16,105 bases of DNA from an uncultured Acidobacteriota bacterium (GTDB lineage: Bacteria > Acidobacteriota > Terriglobia > Terriglobales > CAINCZ01): the NCBI GenBank assembly GCA_903847195.1, contig CAINCZ010000066.1, forward strand, positions 1 through 16,105. Direction: 5' to 3'. Within the stretch, counting starts at the first letter, position 1. Each line of letters opens with the position of its first letter. Shown one piece after another: positions 1 to 6,293 of the stretch. The notes below the pieces were generated by a model. That model saw only the letters and a program-made list of their open reading frames with translations, searched no databases and was not told where the DNA came from. The translations under genes and the position numbers were made by a program.

Positions 1-23
1 CTCGCACTGGCCGAGCCAATGAT

Positions 24-100
24 GGGGGCGTAGCTCAGGTGGATAGAGCATTTGCCTTCTAAGCAAAGGGTCGCAGGTTCGAGTCCTGCCGCCCCTACCA
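24..100 (+). tRNA. tRNA-Arg (anticodon TCT), CCA encoded
   Basis: A complete cloverleaf can be drawn by hand. The acceptor stem pairs 24-30 with 90-96, with one G-U at the first pair. The D stem is 33-36 with 46-49. The anticodon stem is 51-55 with 63-67 around the seven-base loop CTTCTAA, which puts anticodon TCT at 58-60 (reads AGA, arginine). The variable loop is five bases and the T arm is 73-77 with 85-89 around TTCGAGT. Discriminator A97 is followed by a genomically encoded CCA at 98-100. It appears to be a single gene; the 23 bases before it show nothing recognisable. Confidence 0.97.
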
Positions 101-190
101 TCAACTTCCAGCGCTCTAGCCATTCCACGGCGCGCAGCCAAGTACGGCCTGAGATTACGATGGCTCCCGTCCCCAGGCTCGCGCAAACAG

Positions 191-222
191 ACAAAAGGCG
201 CTGAGACTGCTCATCAGCGCCT
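191..222 (-). terminator. Rho-independent terminator behind the small secreted protein gene
   Basis: Perfect 9-bp inverted repeat (196-204 with 214-222, nine-base loop). Read on the minus strand it is followed directly by TTTT (complement of 193-196), as in an intrinsic terminator. It lies about 40 bases past the stop of the 261-536 gene. On the plus strand there is no T-run, so its use for the tRNA is less likely though possible. Confidence 0.75.
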
Positions 223-260
223 CTTGGTACAGTGTGGATGCGTGATCCACCGCCTGGCCG

Positions 261-536
261 CTACTTCCCCGGCGGCGGAACGACAATTTTTTTGCTCTCC
301 GGACTCTTCTGCTGCGGCTTGTAGCCGGGTTCCTTCGACGTGCTGGTCACTCTCTGACCGACGGGGCTGGGCTTTTGGGTGTTGGATGCCTTTGGCGGTT
401 GGGCAGGCGTGACCCGCTCAACCACTTTTTTGGGTTTGTCCAGGTTCTTGTTCTTGTCGTCGGCGCGCCCGGCCACACCGCCCAGCAGCGCTCCACCGGC
501 GGCGAGCAGGCAAATGGTAATTCGGATGTTTCGCAT
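261..536 (-). CDS. Small secreted Lys/Pro-rich protein of unknown function
   Basis: This 91-residue protein is not one I recognise. The chosen start gives a good signal peptide: MRNIR, then a hydrophobic stretch at about 6-20 and a likely cleavage after the AGRA at 22-25. A longer open frame runs 13 codons further upstream, but that extension would bury the signal peptide. A purine-rich GAAGAGAG lies a few bases before the chosen ATG. The mature part, about 65 residues, is low-complexity, rich in lysine, proline, serine and threonine, strongly basic, and has no cysteine or predicted domain. It is probably a small periplasmic or extracellular basic protein. It has its own terminator and is separated from the upstream radical SAM gene by another hairpin, so it is probably transcribed alone. 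The existence of the gene is likely; its function is unknown. Confidence 0.65.
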   Translation of the reverse strand: MRNIRITICLLAAGGALLGGVAGRADDKNKNLDKPKKVVERVTPAQPPKASNTQKPSPVGQRVTSTSKEPGYKPQQKSPESKKIVVPPPGK

Positions 537-688
537 ATTCTCAACTCTCTTCTGGGCGACGTACAACGCCCCCACCCTGATATTGAGCGGAGGTTAGCAC
601 CGGCTGGATTGGGAATCCAACGCAAAAAAACGATTGGTCCGGAGGCCGCAAGGCAGGGATTCGGGGTAGAAGTTGAAGGGGAAACGAC

Positions 689-717
689 GAAAGGGCAGGA
701 GCGGCTCCTGCCCTTTC
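689..717 (-). terminator. Strong hairpin behind the radical SAM gene
   Basis: Near-perfect inverted repeat with a 13-bp stem (689-701 with 705-717) and a three-base loop, 31 bases past the radical SAM stop codon. The T-run on the minus strand is poor, so the call rests on stem strength and position. It separates the radical SAM gene from the small secreted protein gene further along the same strand. Confidence 0.65.
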
Positions 718-747
718 ATTATTCACTAGAACCTTCCGAATACCGCC

Positions 748-1767
748 TCAGCAACCGCCGCTCGAGGCGGAGGACTTAAGCGACAGGAATCCGCTGACGT
801 TCTCCCAGAGCAGCTGCGGGAAGCTCTTGTCGAGATACGAGCGGATGGAAACGTAGCACTCGTCGCAGGTGTTCTTCTCGGTAAACTCGCGCACCATGCG
901 GTCGTGCTCTTCCAGCTTGAACTTCTGAAAGACCATGGAGCAGGGTTGCAGCCAGCCGTCGCTGGTAACCACCAGGAAGCGATGGCCCGCCTTGCAGCCC
1001 GGGGCTCCGCCGCGCTCGAAGAATTGGCGCGTGGCCTGTAGCGTGGACGGCGAGTTGACGATCCAGCGGGAGTCGTCTCGGCGGCGCTCGATCTTGTCGA
1101 GTTGCGCGTTGAGCGTCTGCAGCAGCTCAGGCGTGGTGAGCGAATAATCGCGGCAACCGGTGCGGCGTGCCGAGTAGGAGCTGTAGCAGATGTTGACGCC
1201 CCACTCGCGGGCGTGGTCGGCCAGGCGGTTGATCTCGCCCACGTTGAGGCTGGTGATGCAGGAGTTCAGAACGATGTCGTCGTGCCCGTGGGCGGCCAGC
1301 TTCGGGACCAGCTTGCTGAGGTGCTCGTAAATGCCGGGATAGCGGCGGAAGTCATCCATCCGGGAGTCGGGGAAGTCGAGGCTGACCGAGAACTGGTCGA
1401 TGCCGGCGGCACGCAGTTCGAGGTACTTCTCCTCGGTCATGTGCGTCCAGTTGGAGACGAAGATCGTGTAAGGCACGCCGGCGCCCTGTTTGACGCTGCG
1501 TACGATATCGACGACGTCGTTGCGCAGCAGGGGTTCGCCGCCGGAGATCTGCACCACGCAGGGCTTGAGCGCTTCCATGTAGCGGCGGTAATCGGCGGGC
1601 TTCAGGTTGCGGGACTCGTCGCGCGGGCCGCCGTGATCGCAATGTTTGCAGTAGCAACTGCAGGCGTCGGTGACCTCAAAGGAGACAACAATGGGGCGGC
1701 CGACCGGCCAGTTGGCCGAGCCGCGGCCGATAATTCGGAGCGAGTCCAGAAAGGGTACTTTGCGCAT
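748..1767 (-). CDS. Radical SAM protein with SPASM/twitch-like C-terminal cysteines
   Basis: The 339-residue protein carries the radical SAM cluster motif CX3CX2C at C36, C40 and C43, where three cysteines bind a [4Fe-4S] cluster that cleaves S-adenosylmethionine. The SAM-contacting GGEP is at 76-79. The C-terminal third has additional cysteines in a SPASM/twitch-like arrangement: C258 in PGCKAG, C276 in QPCS, and a C301-X2-C304 pair. These probably hold an auxiliary cluster. The protein ends in a Ser-rich tail closing with Gly-Gly-Cys. The start is fixed, because an in-frame stop lies two codons upstream of the ATG; the ribosome binding site is weak. Enzymes of this build modify peptides or small molecules, but no precursor peptide or partner enzyme is visible nearby, so the substrate is unknown. 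Family call is firm; function is open. Confidence 0.93.
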   Translation of the reverse strand: MRKVPFLDSLRIIGRGSANWPVGRPIVVSFEVTDACSCYCKHCDHGGPRDESRNLKPADYRRYMEALKPCVVQISGGEPLLRNDVVDIVRSVKQGAGVPYTIFVSNWTHMTEEKYLELRAAGIDQFSVSLDFPDSRMDDFRRYPGIYEHLSKLVPKLAAHGHDDIVLNSCITSLNVGEINRLADHAREWGVNICYSSYSARRTGCRDYSLTTPELLQTLNAQLDKIERRRDDSRWIVNSPSTLQATRQFFERGGAPGCKAGHRFLVVTSDGWLQPCSMVFQKFKLEEHDRMVREFTEKNTCDECYVSIRSYLDKSFPQLLWENVSGFLSLKSSASSGGC

Positions 1768-2067
1768 AATTTATGAAGTCTTCGAATTCTATCCGCGTGC
1801 CGGCTGCGCGTCCACGACGGCGCCAAACGCCACCTGCCGCGCGTCCTGATTGTAAAAGCCAGTGCGGTTTCAGCCATGTTCTCTGCAGCCTTTGGCAGCT
1901 ATTGGCGGTTGAAATGCGATGCCATGCATTCAGTGCAGGGGGCGACGGGGCCGGAAATGGGGCGGATTTCGCCGGGGAATCGCCGTGTTTTGGTGACCTA
2001 GTGCATGGGAAGACCGGGGCCAATGCGTCTGGTAGTGTAGAGGCGGGCCGCACGGAGCTCCTGCGAA
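1768..2067. other. Gene-free stretch between divergent genes
   Basis: About 300 bases between the divergently transcribed radical SAM and membrane-protein genes. Open frames here only extend in other frames into the radical SAM gene and lack convincing start sites. I see no clear promoter pair, tRNA, terminator or repeat. It presumably holds both promoters. The only clear signal is GGAG at 2054-2057, the likely ribosome binding site of the plus-strand gene. Confidence 0.5.
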
Positions 2068-2451
2068 ATGGCTGACCGGCAGTACTACCAACGCGTCAAT
2101 GAAATCCTCGACCAGAGCAGCGGCTCGCTGCCTGAGCCGGAGCCGCCCGGGCCACCGCGCGCCTGGCCGATCCGGCGCTGGTTGCGACGCGGGTTGATCT
2201 GGATCGTCGCTGTGGTGTGCCTGGTTTATGTGACGGACTGGGCGCAGGCGCGCTATCGCATGACGACGAACACGGCACTCGGGTCGGTCACCATCGACCG
2301 CTACAGCGTGATTCACCAGAAGAACAACCGGATGGAGTTCAACTACCTCGACAGCGAAAAGCGGGCGTGCCTGCGTTCGCTGTTCCCGCACAGCGGGTAC
2401 GCGCCGTGCTGGTACGCACAGCGGCACACCGAACAACGTATCGACTACTGA
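2068..2451 (+). CDS. Small single-helix membrane protein of unknown function
   Basis: The 127-residue protein starts at an ATG preceded by GGAG at 2054-2057, ten bases upstream. Residues 1-40 are polar with a proline-rich stretch (about 21-33) and end in a basic patch, WPIRRWLRR. One hydrophobic segment at about 42-57 would cross the membrane. The remaining 70 residues are polar and contain two cysteines, C101 and C114. The basic patch before the helix favours a cytoplasmic N-terminus with the C-terminal domain outside, where the two cysteines could form a disulfide. I do not recognise a family. The gene stands alone on the plus strand, converges on the DUF2461 gene, and is followed by a palindromic repeat. 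The gene is probably real because start, ribosome binding site and topology agree. Confidence 0.7.
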   Translation: MADRQYYQRVNEILDQSSGSLPEPEPPGPPRAWPIRRWLRRGLIWIVAVVCLVYVTDWAQARYRMTTNTALGSVTIDRYSVIHQKNNRMEFNYLDSEKRACLRSLFPHSGYAPCWYAQRHTEQRIDY

Positions 2452-2475
2452 ATCCGCCTGGTATTCCAACCCCCG

Positions 2476-2521
2476 CCGGGTGCCCCAGGTTCCGCGCCGT
2501 GCTTTTCGGCGCTAACCTGGG
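2476..2521 (+). repeat. Palindromic intergenic repeat, copy A
   Basis: A 46-base element that folds into a long hairpin: CCCAGGTT pairs with AACCTGGG and GCGCCG with CGGCGC, with a small bulge and a T-rich loop. A second copy lies inverted at 10216-10261 and matches at 41 of 46 positions without gaps. It begins 24 bases after the stop of the membrane-protein gene and sits between two converging genes. It probably also acts as a terminator or mRNA 3' stabiliser for one or both, although there is no T-run on either side. Confidence 0.8.
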
Positions 2522-2545
2522 AACGCTGATCCCAGCTCCGAGCGA

Positions 2546-3217
2546 TTAATACTCCAGCCCCAGCGCCCGCGTCGTGAAGGCGACGATGGGCGACAGCTTG
2601 CGGCACAGCGCGGCATATTCCTTCAGGAAAGAAGGGCTGCACACGAGGTCCTCTGAGATCCGCTCGGAGGCCACGAAATCCTTGCGCTTGATGTCCGCAA
2701 TGAAAGGATGCTCGGCGTCGAAGCCGCGCGGCGGGCGGGTGAGGCTGTCGCCGGCGAGTTCGAGCTTGGTGCTGATCTTCTTCCATTCGGCAGGCTGGCG
2801 CACGATGGCCGCGCGGATCTTGGCCAGCACCGGGTTCTCGGGATGCCAAACGCCGGCGGCGACGAAGCAGCCCTCAGCTTCAAGGTGCAGATAAAAGACG
2901 GGGGCGTGGGCGTCCTTGCCGGCCTGGTGAGAGAAGTGAATTCCGACGTGGGTCTTGTAGGGACGCTTGTCGGCGGCAAAGCGCGTGTCGCGATAGATGC
3001 GAAACAGCGAGCCGCGCGTAGGGCGCGGGTCGGCCACGAAGTTGGCGCTCAGCTTCGCCAGCGGCTGGGCGAAGGCGGAGATGAAGCGCAGCGCGGGGTC
3101 GCGTATCACCGCTTCAAAGCGGCTCTTGTTGCGGTTAAACCACTCACGGTCGTTGTTGCGCTTCAACTGCCGCAGGAACTGAAACAGTTCCGGGGTGAAG
3201 TAGCCGGTCTGGGTCAT
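2546..3217 (-). CDS. DUF2461 family protein
   Basis: The 223-residue product has the features I associate with DUF2461 (TIGR02453): an N-terminal NNDREWF at 21-27, a conserved block RIYRDTRFAADKRPYKTH (73-90), FYLHLE (108-113) and GVWHPE (122-127). Length fits the family. The biochemical function of the family is not known to me. The ATG at 3217 is preferred over an ATG 33 bases upstream because AGGAG stands four bases before it. The gene begins 53 bases after the phosphofructokinase stop on the same strand and is probably the last gene of that operon. A palindromic repeat follows it at 2476-2521. There is no signal peptide, so the protein is expected in the cytoplasm. Confidence 0.92.
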   Translation of the reverse strand: MTQTGYFTPELFQFLRQLKRNNDREWFNRNKSRFEAVIRDPALRFISAFAQPLAKLSANFVADPRPTRGSLFRIYRDTRFAADKRPYKTHVGIHFSHQAGKDAHAPVFYLHLEAEGCFVAAGVWHPENPVLAKIRAAIVRQPAEWKKISTKLELAGDSLTRPPRGFDAEHPFIADIKRKDFVASERISEDLVCSPSFLKEYAALCRKLSPIVAFTTRALGLEY

Positions 3218-3252
3218 GGCGCTCCTGTCGCGGGGCACTGTGCCGGGCACGG

Positions 3253-3268
3253 CGCAGCCGCGGCTGCG
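3253..3268. repeat. 16-bp perfect palindrome in the phosphofructokinase-DUF2461 gap
   Basis: CGCAGCCGCGGCTGCG is a perfect palindrome two bases past the phosphofructokinase stop and ahead of the DUF2461 ribosome binding site. It could form a short hairpin in the operon mRNA and reduce read-through or protect the upstream message. With no T-run it is a weak terminator at best. Confidence 0.5.
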
Positions 3269-3270
3269 GT

Positions 3271-4473
3271 CTATTCGCTCGTCATCAGGAAGAGAGGCTT
3301 CATTTCAAAGCTGCCGTAATGCGGACGCAGGCGCTCGGTGTTGTAGTGCTCCTTCACATTCACCAATTTCTTCGAGGCCGTGATGACTTCGATGGGAATG
3401 TTGTCGTAGCGTCCGTTCTTGAGCACCACGAGGCGCCCGTGCATGTGGTTGAGCACAAGGTCCAGCGCCAGATTGCCGTACGCCATCGGCACGATGGAGT
3501 CAATCGCGTCAGGGTCGCCTCCGCGCACCAGGTAGCCGAGCTTCTGGGTGATGCAGTCGATCGTCTTGCCGTTGTTGTATTTGCCGGACAGTTCCTTGAG
3601 CTTGGACGAGACCAGATCGCCGATGCCGCCCAGTTTCTTGTGTCCGAAGGCGTCCTGCGTATGCTCCTGGAAGGTCATCTCGACTTCGTTGAACATCGCC
3701 CCTTCCGAGACCAGCACGACGGAGTACCGGCTGGGATTATGGCGACGGTCGGCCACCAGCAGCTCGGTCAGCCGCTCGATGTCGAACTTGTGCTCGGGAA
3801 TGACACAGCGATTGGCGGCGCCCGCCATGGTAGGCAGCATGCTGGTGAATCCAGCGTAGCGGCCGAAGACCTCGAGTACGAGGAAGCGCTCATGCGAGCC
3901 GGCCGACGTGCGCAGCGTATTGGCCAGCTGAATCGTGCGGGTAACGCAGGTGCTGAAGCCGATGCAGTAATCGGTCCCGGGCACATCGTTGTCCATCGTC
4001 TTGGGAATGGCAACGACCTTCACACCCTCCTGGCTGAGGCGCACGCCGTAGCTGAGGGTGTCGTCGCCGCCGATGGGGACGAGGTAGTCGATGCCGAGCC
4101 AGTCGAGGTTCTTCAGAACCTCGACCGTCAGGTCGTTCCGGGACTCCTGGTAGGTGTCTTTCAGGTGGGAGGGAACGCTGTTGCGCGGGACGCTGCTGGG
4201 ATTGGTGCGCGAGCTATGCAGAAAGGTTCCGCCGGTGCGGCCGGCGCGATTGACGACCTCTTCTGAAAGTACCTGGTAGTTGTCGCTGTTGTCGTAGTCC
4301 TTATCGCGCACGAGTTCGACCAGGCCAGCCCAGCCGCGGCGCAGACCGATCACCTGCCAGCCTTCGCGCAGGGCACGGAAGGTGATGGAGCGGATGGCGG
4401 GATTCAGGCCGGGCACATCGCCGCCGCCGGTGAGAATGCCGATTACGCCTCTGCGCTTGGTGACCAGTGTCAT
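3271..4473 (-). CDS. pfp: 6-phosphofructokinase, pyrophosphate-dependent type
   Basis: The 400-residue enzyme phosphorylates fructose 6-phosphate to fructose 1,6-bisphosphate in cytoplasmic glycolysis. The GGGD motif of the phosphate-donor site is at 17-19 and its flank, the catalytic TMDND is at 159-163 (D161 the likely base), and SEG is at 256-258. Two signature positions point to pyrophosphate as donor: GGDD at 135-138, where ATP enzymes have GGDG, and PKTMDND at 157-163, where the lysine replaces the glycine of the ATP type. That would make the step reversible and save ATP. The start at 4473 has AGGAG eight bases upstream; an open frame extends 27 codons further but has no support. It lies 102 bases behind the 2H phosphoesterase gene and 53 bases before the DUF2461 gene, all on one strand. 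ATP use cannot be excluded without assay. Confidence 0.94.
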   Translation of the reverse strand: MTLVTKRRGVIGILTGGGDVPGLNPAIRSITFRALREGWQVIGLRRGWAGLVELVRDKDYDNSDNYQVLSEEVVNRAGRTGGTFLHSSRTNPSSVPRNSVPSHLKDTYQESRNDLTVEVLKNLDWLGIDYLVPIGGDDTLSYGVRLSQEGVKVVAIPKTMDNDVPGTDYCIGFSTCVTRTIQLANTLRTSAGSHERFLVLEVFGRYAGFTSMLPTMAGAANRCVIPEHKFDIERLTELLVADRRHNPSRYSVVLVSEGAMFNEVEMTFQEHTQDAFGHKKLGGIGDLVSSKLKELSGKYNNGKTIDCITQKLGYLVRGGDPDAIDSIVPMAYGNLALDLVLNHMHGRLVVLKNGRYDNIPIEVITASKKLVNVKEHYNTERLRPHYGSFEMKPLFLMTSE

Positions 4474-4575
4474 CGTAAAGACTCCTGCATAACGCCCAGA
4501 CCGGAGCGCTGCCGATAGCGGTCCGGGTAGGGAATAGTTGATGTGGCCGCACATCCGGAAGCAGCGCCGGGAGGT

Positions 4576-5124
4576 TCAGAGTGGGACGGGCTGGCCTTCA
4601 AGACGAACGGAAGAAAGATCCAACCAATTCTGATTCGTTTCCGACTGCCGCACGAAGGTGAGCTCGGCGACGTGAACTATGCGCGGGCCGCGGAAGTCGC
4701 TCCACCGCTGACGGGCAATCTCGGTACCCCGAAGTGCCCGAGCCTGGTCGGGCAGCTTTGCGATGGTCAGATGCGGCATGTAAGGCCAAGGCTCGTTGGC
4801 GCCCAGTGCCCCGCGCGTGAGCTTGTCGTGCAGGTCCCGCAGGCGGAAGGCCCCGTAGGCGACGCGGATGAACACGGTCGGGGTGGTCGGCGCGAAAGTC
4901 TCCACGCTCCCCATCAGGATCTCAAACGGGGTAAACTGCCGGCAGACCTCCTCGATTACCTGGGTCGCCTGCTCCTCCGAGCCCAGCAAGAGGCGGGGAG
5001 GAAGGACCGTCAGGTGCGCGGGCCAATCCGGGTGCTCGGGATGGATTTCGCGGCGCAGGTCCTCTGCGAAGAGACCCACCGAGTCTCGCACGTAGGCGAC
5101 CAGCGCATATAGTGCTGCGCTCAT
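4576..5124 (-). CDS. 2H phosphoesterase, 2'-5' RNA ligase family
   Basis: The 182-residue protein has the two HxT motifs that define 2H phosphoesterases: H37-L-T39 in PAHLTVLPP and H118-L-T120 in MPHLTIAKL, about 80 residues apart as expected. The two histidines act as acid and base on 2',3'-cyclic or 2'-5' phosphodiester bonds in RNA or nucleotides. The sequence resembles the general 2'-5' RNA ligase superfamily more than classical ThpR, whose first motif is HLTLKF, so I give no gene symbol and the substrate is uncertain. It is the first gene of a likely three-gene minus-strand operon with phosphofructokinase and DUF2461. No Shine-Dalgarno sequence precedes the ATG, but TATAAT lies 11 bases before it, which suggests a leaderless message. 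Confidence 0.9.
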   Translation of the reverse strand: MSAALYALVAYVRDSVGLFAEDLRREIHPEHPDWPAHLTVLPPRLLLGSEEQATQVIEEVCRQFTPFEILMGSVETFAPTTPTVFIRVAYGAFRLRDLHDKLTRGALGANEPWPYMPHLTIAKLPDQARALRGTEIARQRWSDFRGPRIVHVAELTFVRQSETNQNWLDLSSVRLEGQPVPL

Positions 5125-5135
5125 ATCAGACCCAA

Positions 5136-5141
5136 ATTATA
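5136..5141 (-). promoter_or_regulatory. Candidate -10 box just before the 2H phosphoesterase gene
   Basis: TATAAT on the minus strand matches the sigma-70 -10 consensus exactly. It ends only 11 bases before the ATG at 5124, so transcription from it would begin a few bases before the start codon. The -35 position (about 5159-5164) reads GACACC, a poor match. The absence of a ribosome binding site in the gap agrees with a leaderless transcript. Confidence 0.5.
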
Positions 5142-5347
5142 GCCCGTTTACCGACGCGGGTGTCTCGCCAGAATTCCGGCCGTAGCGTGCTGAAAATTGC
5201 GCGGTGCCGCCAGACGGGCCGGAGCAATCATCCGCGCGGGCGACGGTGAACTTCACCTGTGCAACGCCAGTCACGGCCGGTCACTGCGAACGGTGAGTGA
5301 AGCCCGGGGCCGCGAAGCGCCGCAGCGAATTTTTCGCCATTCGCAGC

Positions 5348-5377
5348 TTGACTTTGCAAAGTACTCATAGCTAAATA
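5348..5377 (+). promoter_or_regulatory. Candidate sigma-70 promoter for the HU gene
   Basis: TTGACT at 5348-5353 (five of six to TTGACA) is followed after 18 bases by TAAATA at 5372-5377; CTAAAT with a 17-base spacer is the alternative. It ends about 34 bases before the HU start codon. The stretch is AT-rich within a GC-rich background, which supports it. Confidence 0.55.
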
Positions 5378-5411
5378 GCTTCCGCCAGACGACCCGGCCA
5401 GGAGCCCCGCA

Positions 5412-5693
5412 ATGAATAAAGCTGATCTGATCGACAAGATCGCGGATGCTTCCGAAATCAGCAAAGTTCAGGCTGCCACCGCAATCGAGACGATGGTTGC
5501 CGGCATCACCGGCGCCTTGAAGAAGGGTGAGCGCGTCACGCTGGTGGGATTCGGCACCTTTGCCTCGGCCCAGCGCAAGGCGCGCAATGGGCGCAATCCG
5601 CAGACCGGAGCGACGATTAAGATCGCGGCCCGCAAAGTCGCCCGCTTTGCGCCCGGGCTGGAATTGAAGAAGGCCCTGAACAAGGGCAGGTAG
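5412..5693 (+). CDS. hup: HU-family DNA-binding protein
   Basis: The 93-residue protein is a full-length HU/IHF-family nucleoid protein. It begins MNKADLIDKIA, has the core GFGTF at 46-50, the DNA-minor-groove arm RNPQTG at 61-66, and the closing helix FAPGLELKKALN at 79-90. HU works as a dimer that bends DNA without much sequence preference; the NP in the arm intercalates between base pairs. AGGAG at 5400-5404 stands seven bases before the ATG. A candidate promoter lies at 5348-5377 and a weak terminator at 5728-5749. The gene is divergent from the 2H phosphoesterase and is probably transcribed alone. Homodimeric HU is more likely than IHF because no partner gene is seen, but the subtype is not certain. 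Confidence 0.96.
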   Translation: MNKADLIDKIADASEISKVQAATAIETMVAGITGALKKGERVTLVGFGTFASAQRKARNGRNPQTGATIKIAARKVARFAPGLELKKALNKGR

Positions 5694-5727
5694 CCATCGG
5701 CCGATCCCCGGGGAATCTTTCCGAGCG

Positions 5728-5749
5728 AGCAGGCGACCGAACCTGCTTT
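5728..5749 (+). terminator. Candidate weak terminator behind HU
   Basis: AGCAGG (5728-5733) pairs with CCTGCT (5742-5747) around an eight-base loop and is followed by TTC TCC. It is 35 bases past the HU stop. The stem is short and the T-run broken, so this is tentative. Confidence 0.35.
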
Positions 5750-5835
5750 CTCCAGTAACCCTCTTCCGCTCAGCCGGATGCGGACGGCGCTGCCGGTCGA
5801 AATGCGGGACGGGGCACGCCTCCTGCTGCGTGCAG

Positions 5836-5865
5836 TTGCCGAAAGCACTCTCCATCCTGTAGAAT
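5836..5865 (+). promoter_or_regulatory. Candidate sigma-70 promoter for rpmE
   Basis: TTGCCG at 5836-5841 and TAGAAT at 5860-5865 are separated by 18 bases. Initiation from it would give a leader of about 25 bases before the L31 start, containing the GGGAGAGG ribosome binding site at about 5877-5884. Confidence 0.5.
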
Positions 5866-5897
5866 CAATCCTTTCTGGGAGAGGTTCCTTTCAAGCT

Positions 5898-6152
5898 ATG
5901 AAGGCAGCGATTCATCCGGCGTATCAGGACGTGCGCGTGCGTTGCGCGTGCGGCAATCTTTTCAACACCAGGTCCACACACCGGACCGATATCATCGTGG
6001 AAATTTGCTCCGCCTGCCATCCGTTCTTCACCGGCAAGCAGAAGTTGCTGGATACGGCAGGCCGTATCGAGCGTTTCCGCCGCAAGTACGCGAAGAGCGA
6101 CGCTGGCAAGGCCGAAGCCGCCAAGAGCGAAGCCGCGAAGGCCGAGCAGTAG
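5898..6152 (+). CDS. rpmE: 50S ribosomal protein L31, zinc-binding type with extended tail
   Basis: The 84-residue protein opens [10 protein letters not shown] and carries the zinc-ribbon form of bL31: C16 and C18 in RCACGN, C37 and C40 in [13 protein letters not shown]. All four zinc-binding cysteines are present, so this is the C+ type rather than the zinc-independent paralogue made during zinc starvation. L31 bridges the two ribosomal subunits. The conserved part ends near residue 66. The last 18 residues form an Ala/Lys/Glu tail with repeated [14 protein letters not shown] units, longer than the roughly 70-residue family norm. The chosen ATG is fixed by homology; the open frame runs 40 codons further upstream. 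GGGAGAGG precedes it at a longish spacing of about 13 bases. A strong hairpin ends the transcript at 6241-6271. Confidence 0.96.
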   Translation: MKAAIHPAYQDVRVRCACGNLFNTRSTHRTDIIVEICSACHPFFTGKQKLLDTAGRIERFRRKYAKSDAGKAEAAKSEAAKAEQ

Positions 6153-6240
6153 ATTCCCGGCCGACAACCGCATGGCTGCCAGGCAATCTGCTCAGAGCAG
6201 AAGTGTACCTGGGCGGCGGCGGACAAAAGTTTAAGCACGA

Positions 6241-6271
6241 AAAGGGCGGCAGATCGACTCTGCCGCCCTTT
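6241..6271. terminator. Bidirectional terminator between rpmE and the M49 peptidase
   Basis: A perfect 13-bp stem (6241-6253 with 6259-6271) with a five-base loop lies between two converging genes, 88 bases past rpmE and 23 bases past the peptidase stop. The stem has A-runs on one arm and T-runs on the other, and the minus strand continues with an extra T after the stem, so both directions can end here. Confidence 0.8.
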
Positions 6272-6293
6272 CTGCGTCTTCAGACTGAATAGG

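Noticed and set aside
24..100. tRNA-Arg as an integration site of a mobile island
   Set aside because: No integrase, direct repeat of the tRNA 3' end or phage gene follows; the neighbours look like ordinary chromosomal genes.
261..536. Small secreted protein as a peptide precursor for the radical SAM enzyme
   Set aside because: It has a Sec-type signal peptide, no cysteine and no leader/core look, and a strong hairpin (689-717) separates the two genes.
603..619. Short inverted repeat TTGGATT-CCC-AATCCAG upstream of the small secreted protein gene
   Set aside because: Stem of only six to seven pairs and no conserved context; it may be an operator but nothing beyond chance supports it.
1102..1776. 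Long open frames opposite the radical SAM gene, and similar ones opposite pfp (3319-4266), acs (11238-12983) and aor (13783-15624)
   Set aside because: They are antisense shadows of genes with clear family motifs. In high-GC DNA the opposite strand of a coding region is often open, and none of these frames has recognisable domains or a better start site.
1602..1877. 91-codon minus-strand frame entering the radical SAM gene, considered as an upstream small gene
   Set aside because: It overlaps the radical SAM coding region in another frame for most of its length, is Arg/Ala-rich like a shadow frame, and has no convincing ribosome binding site.
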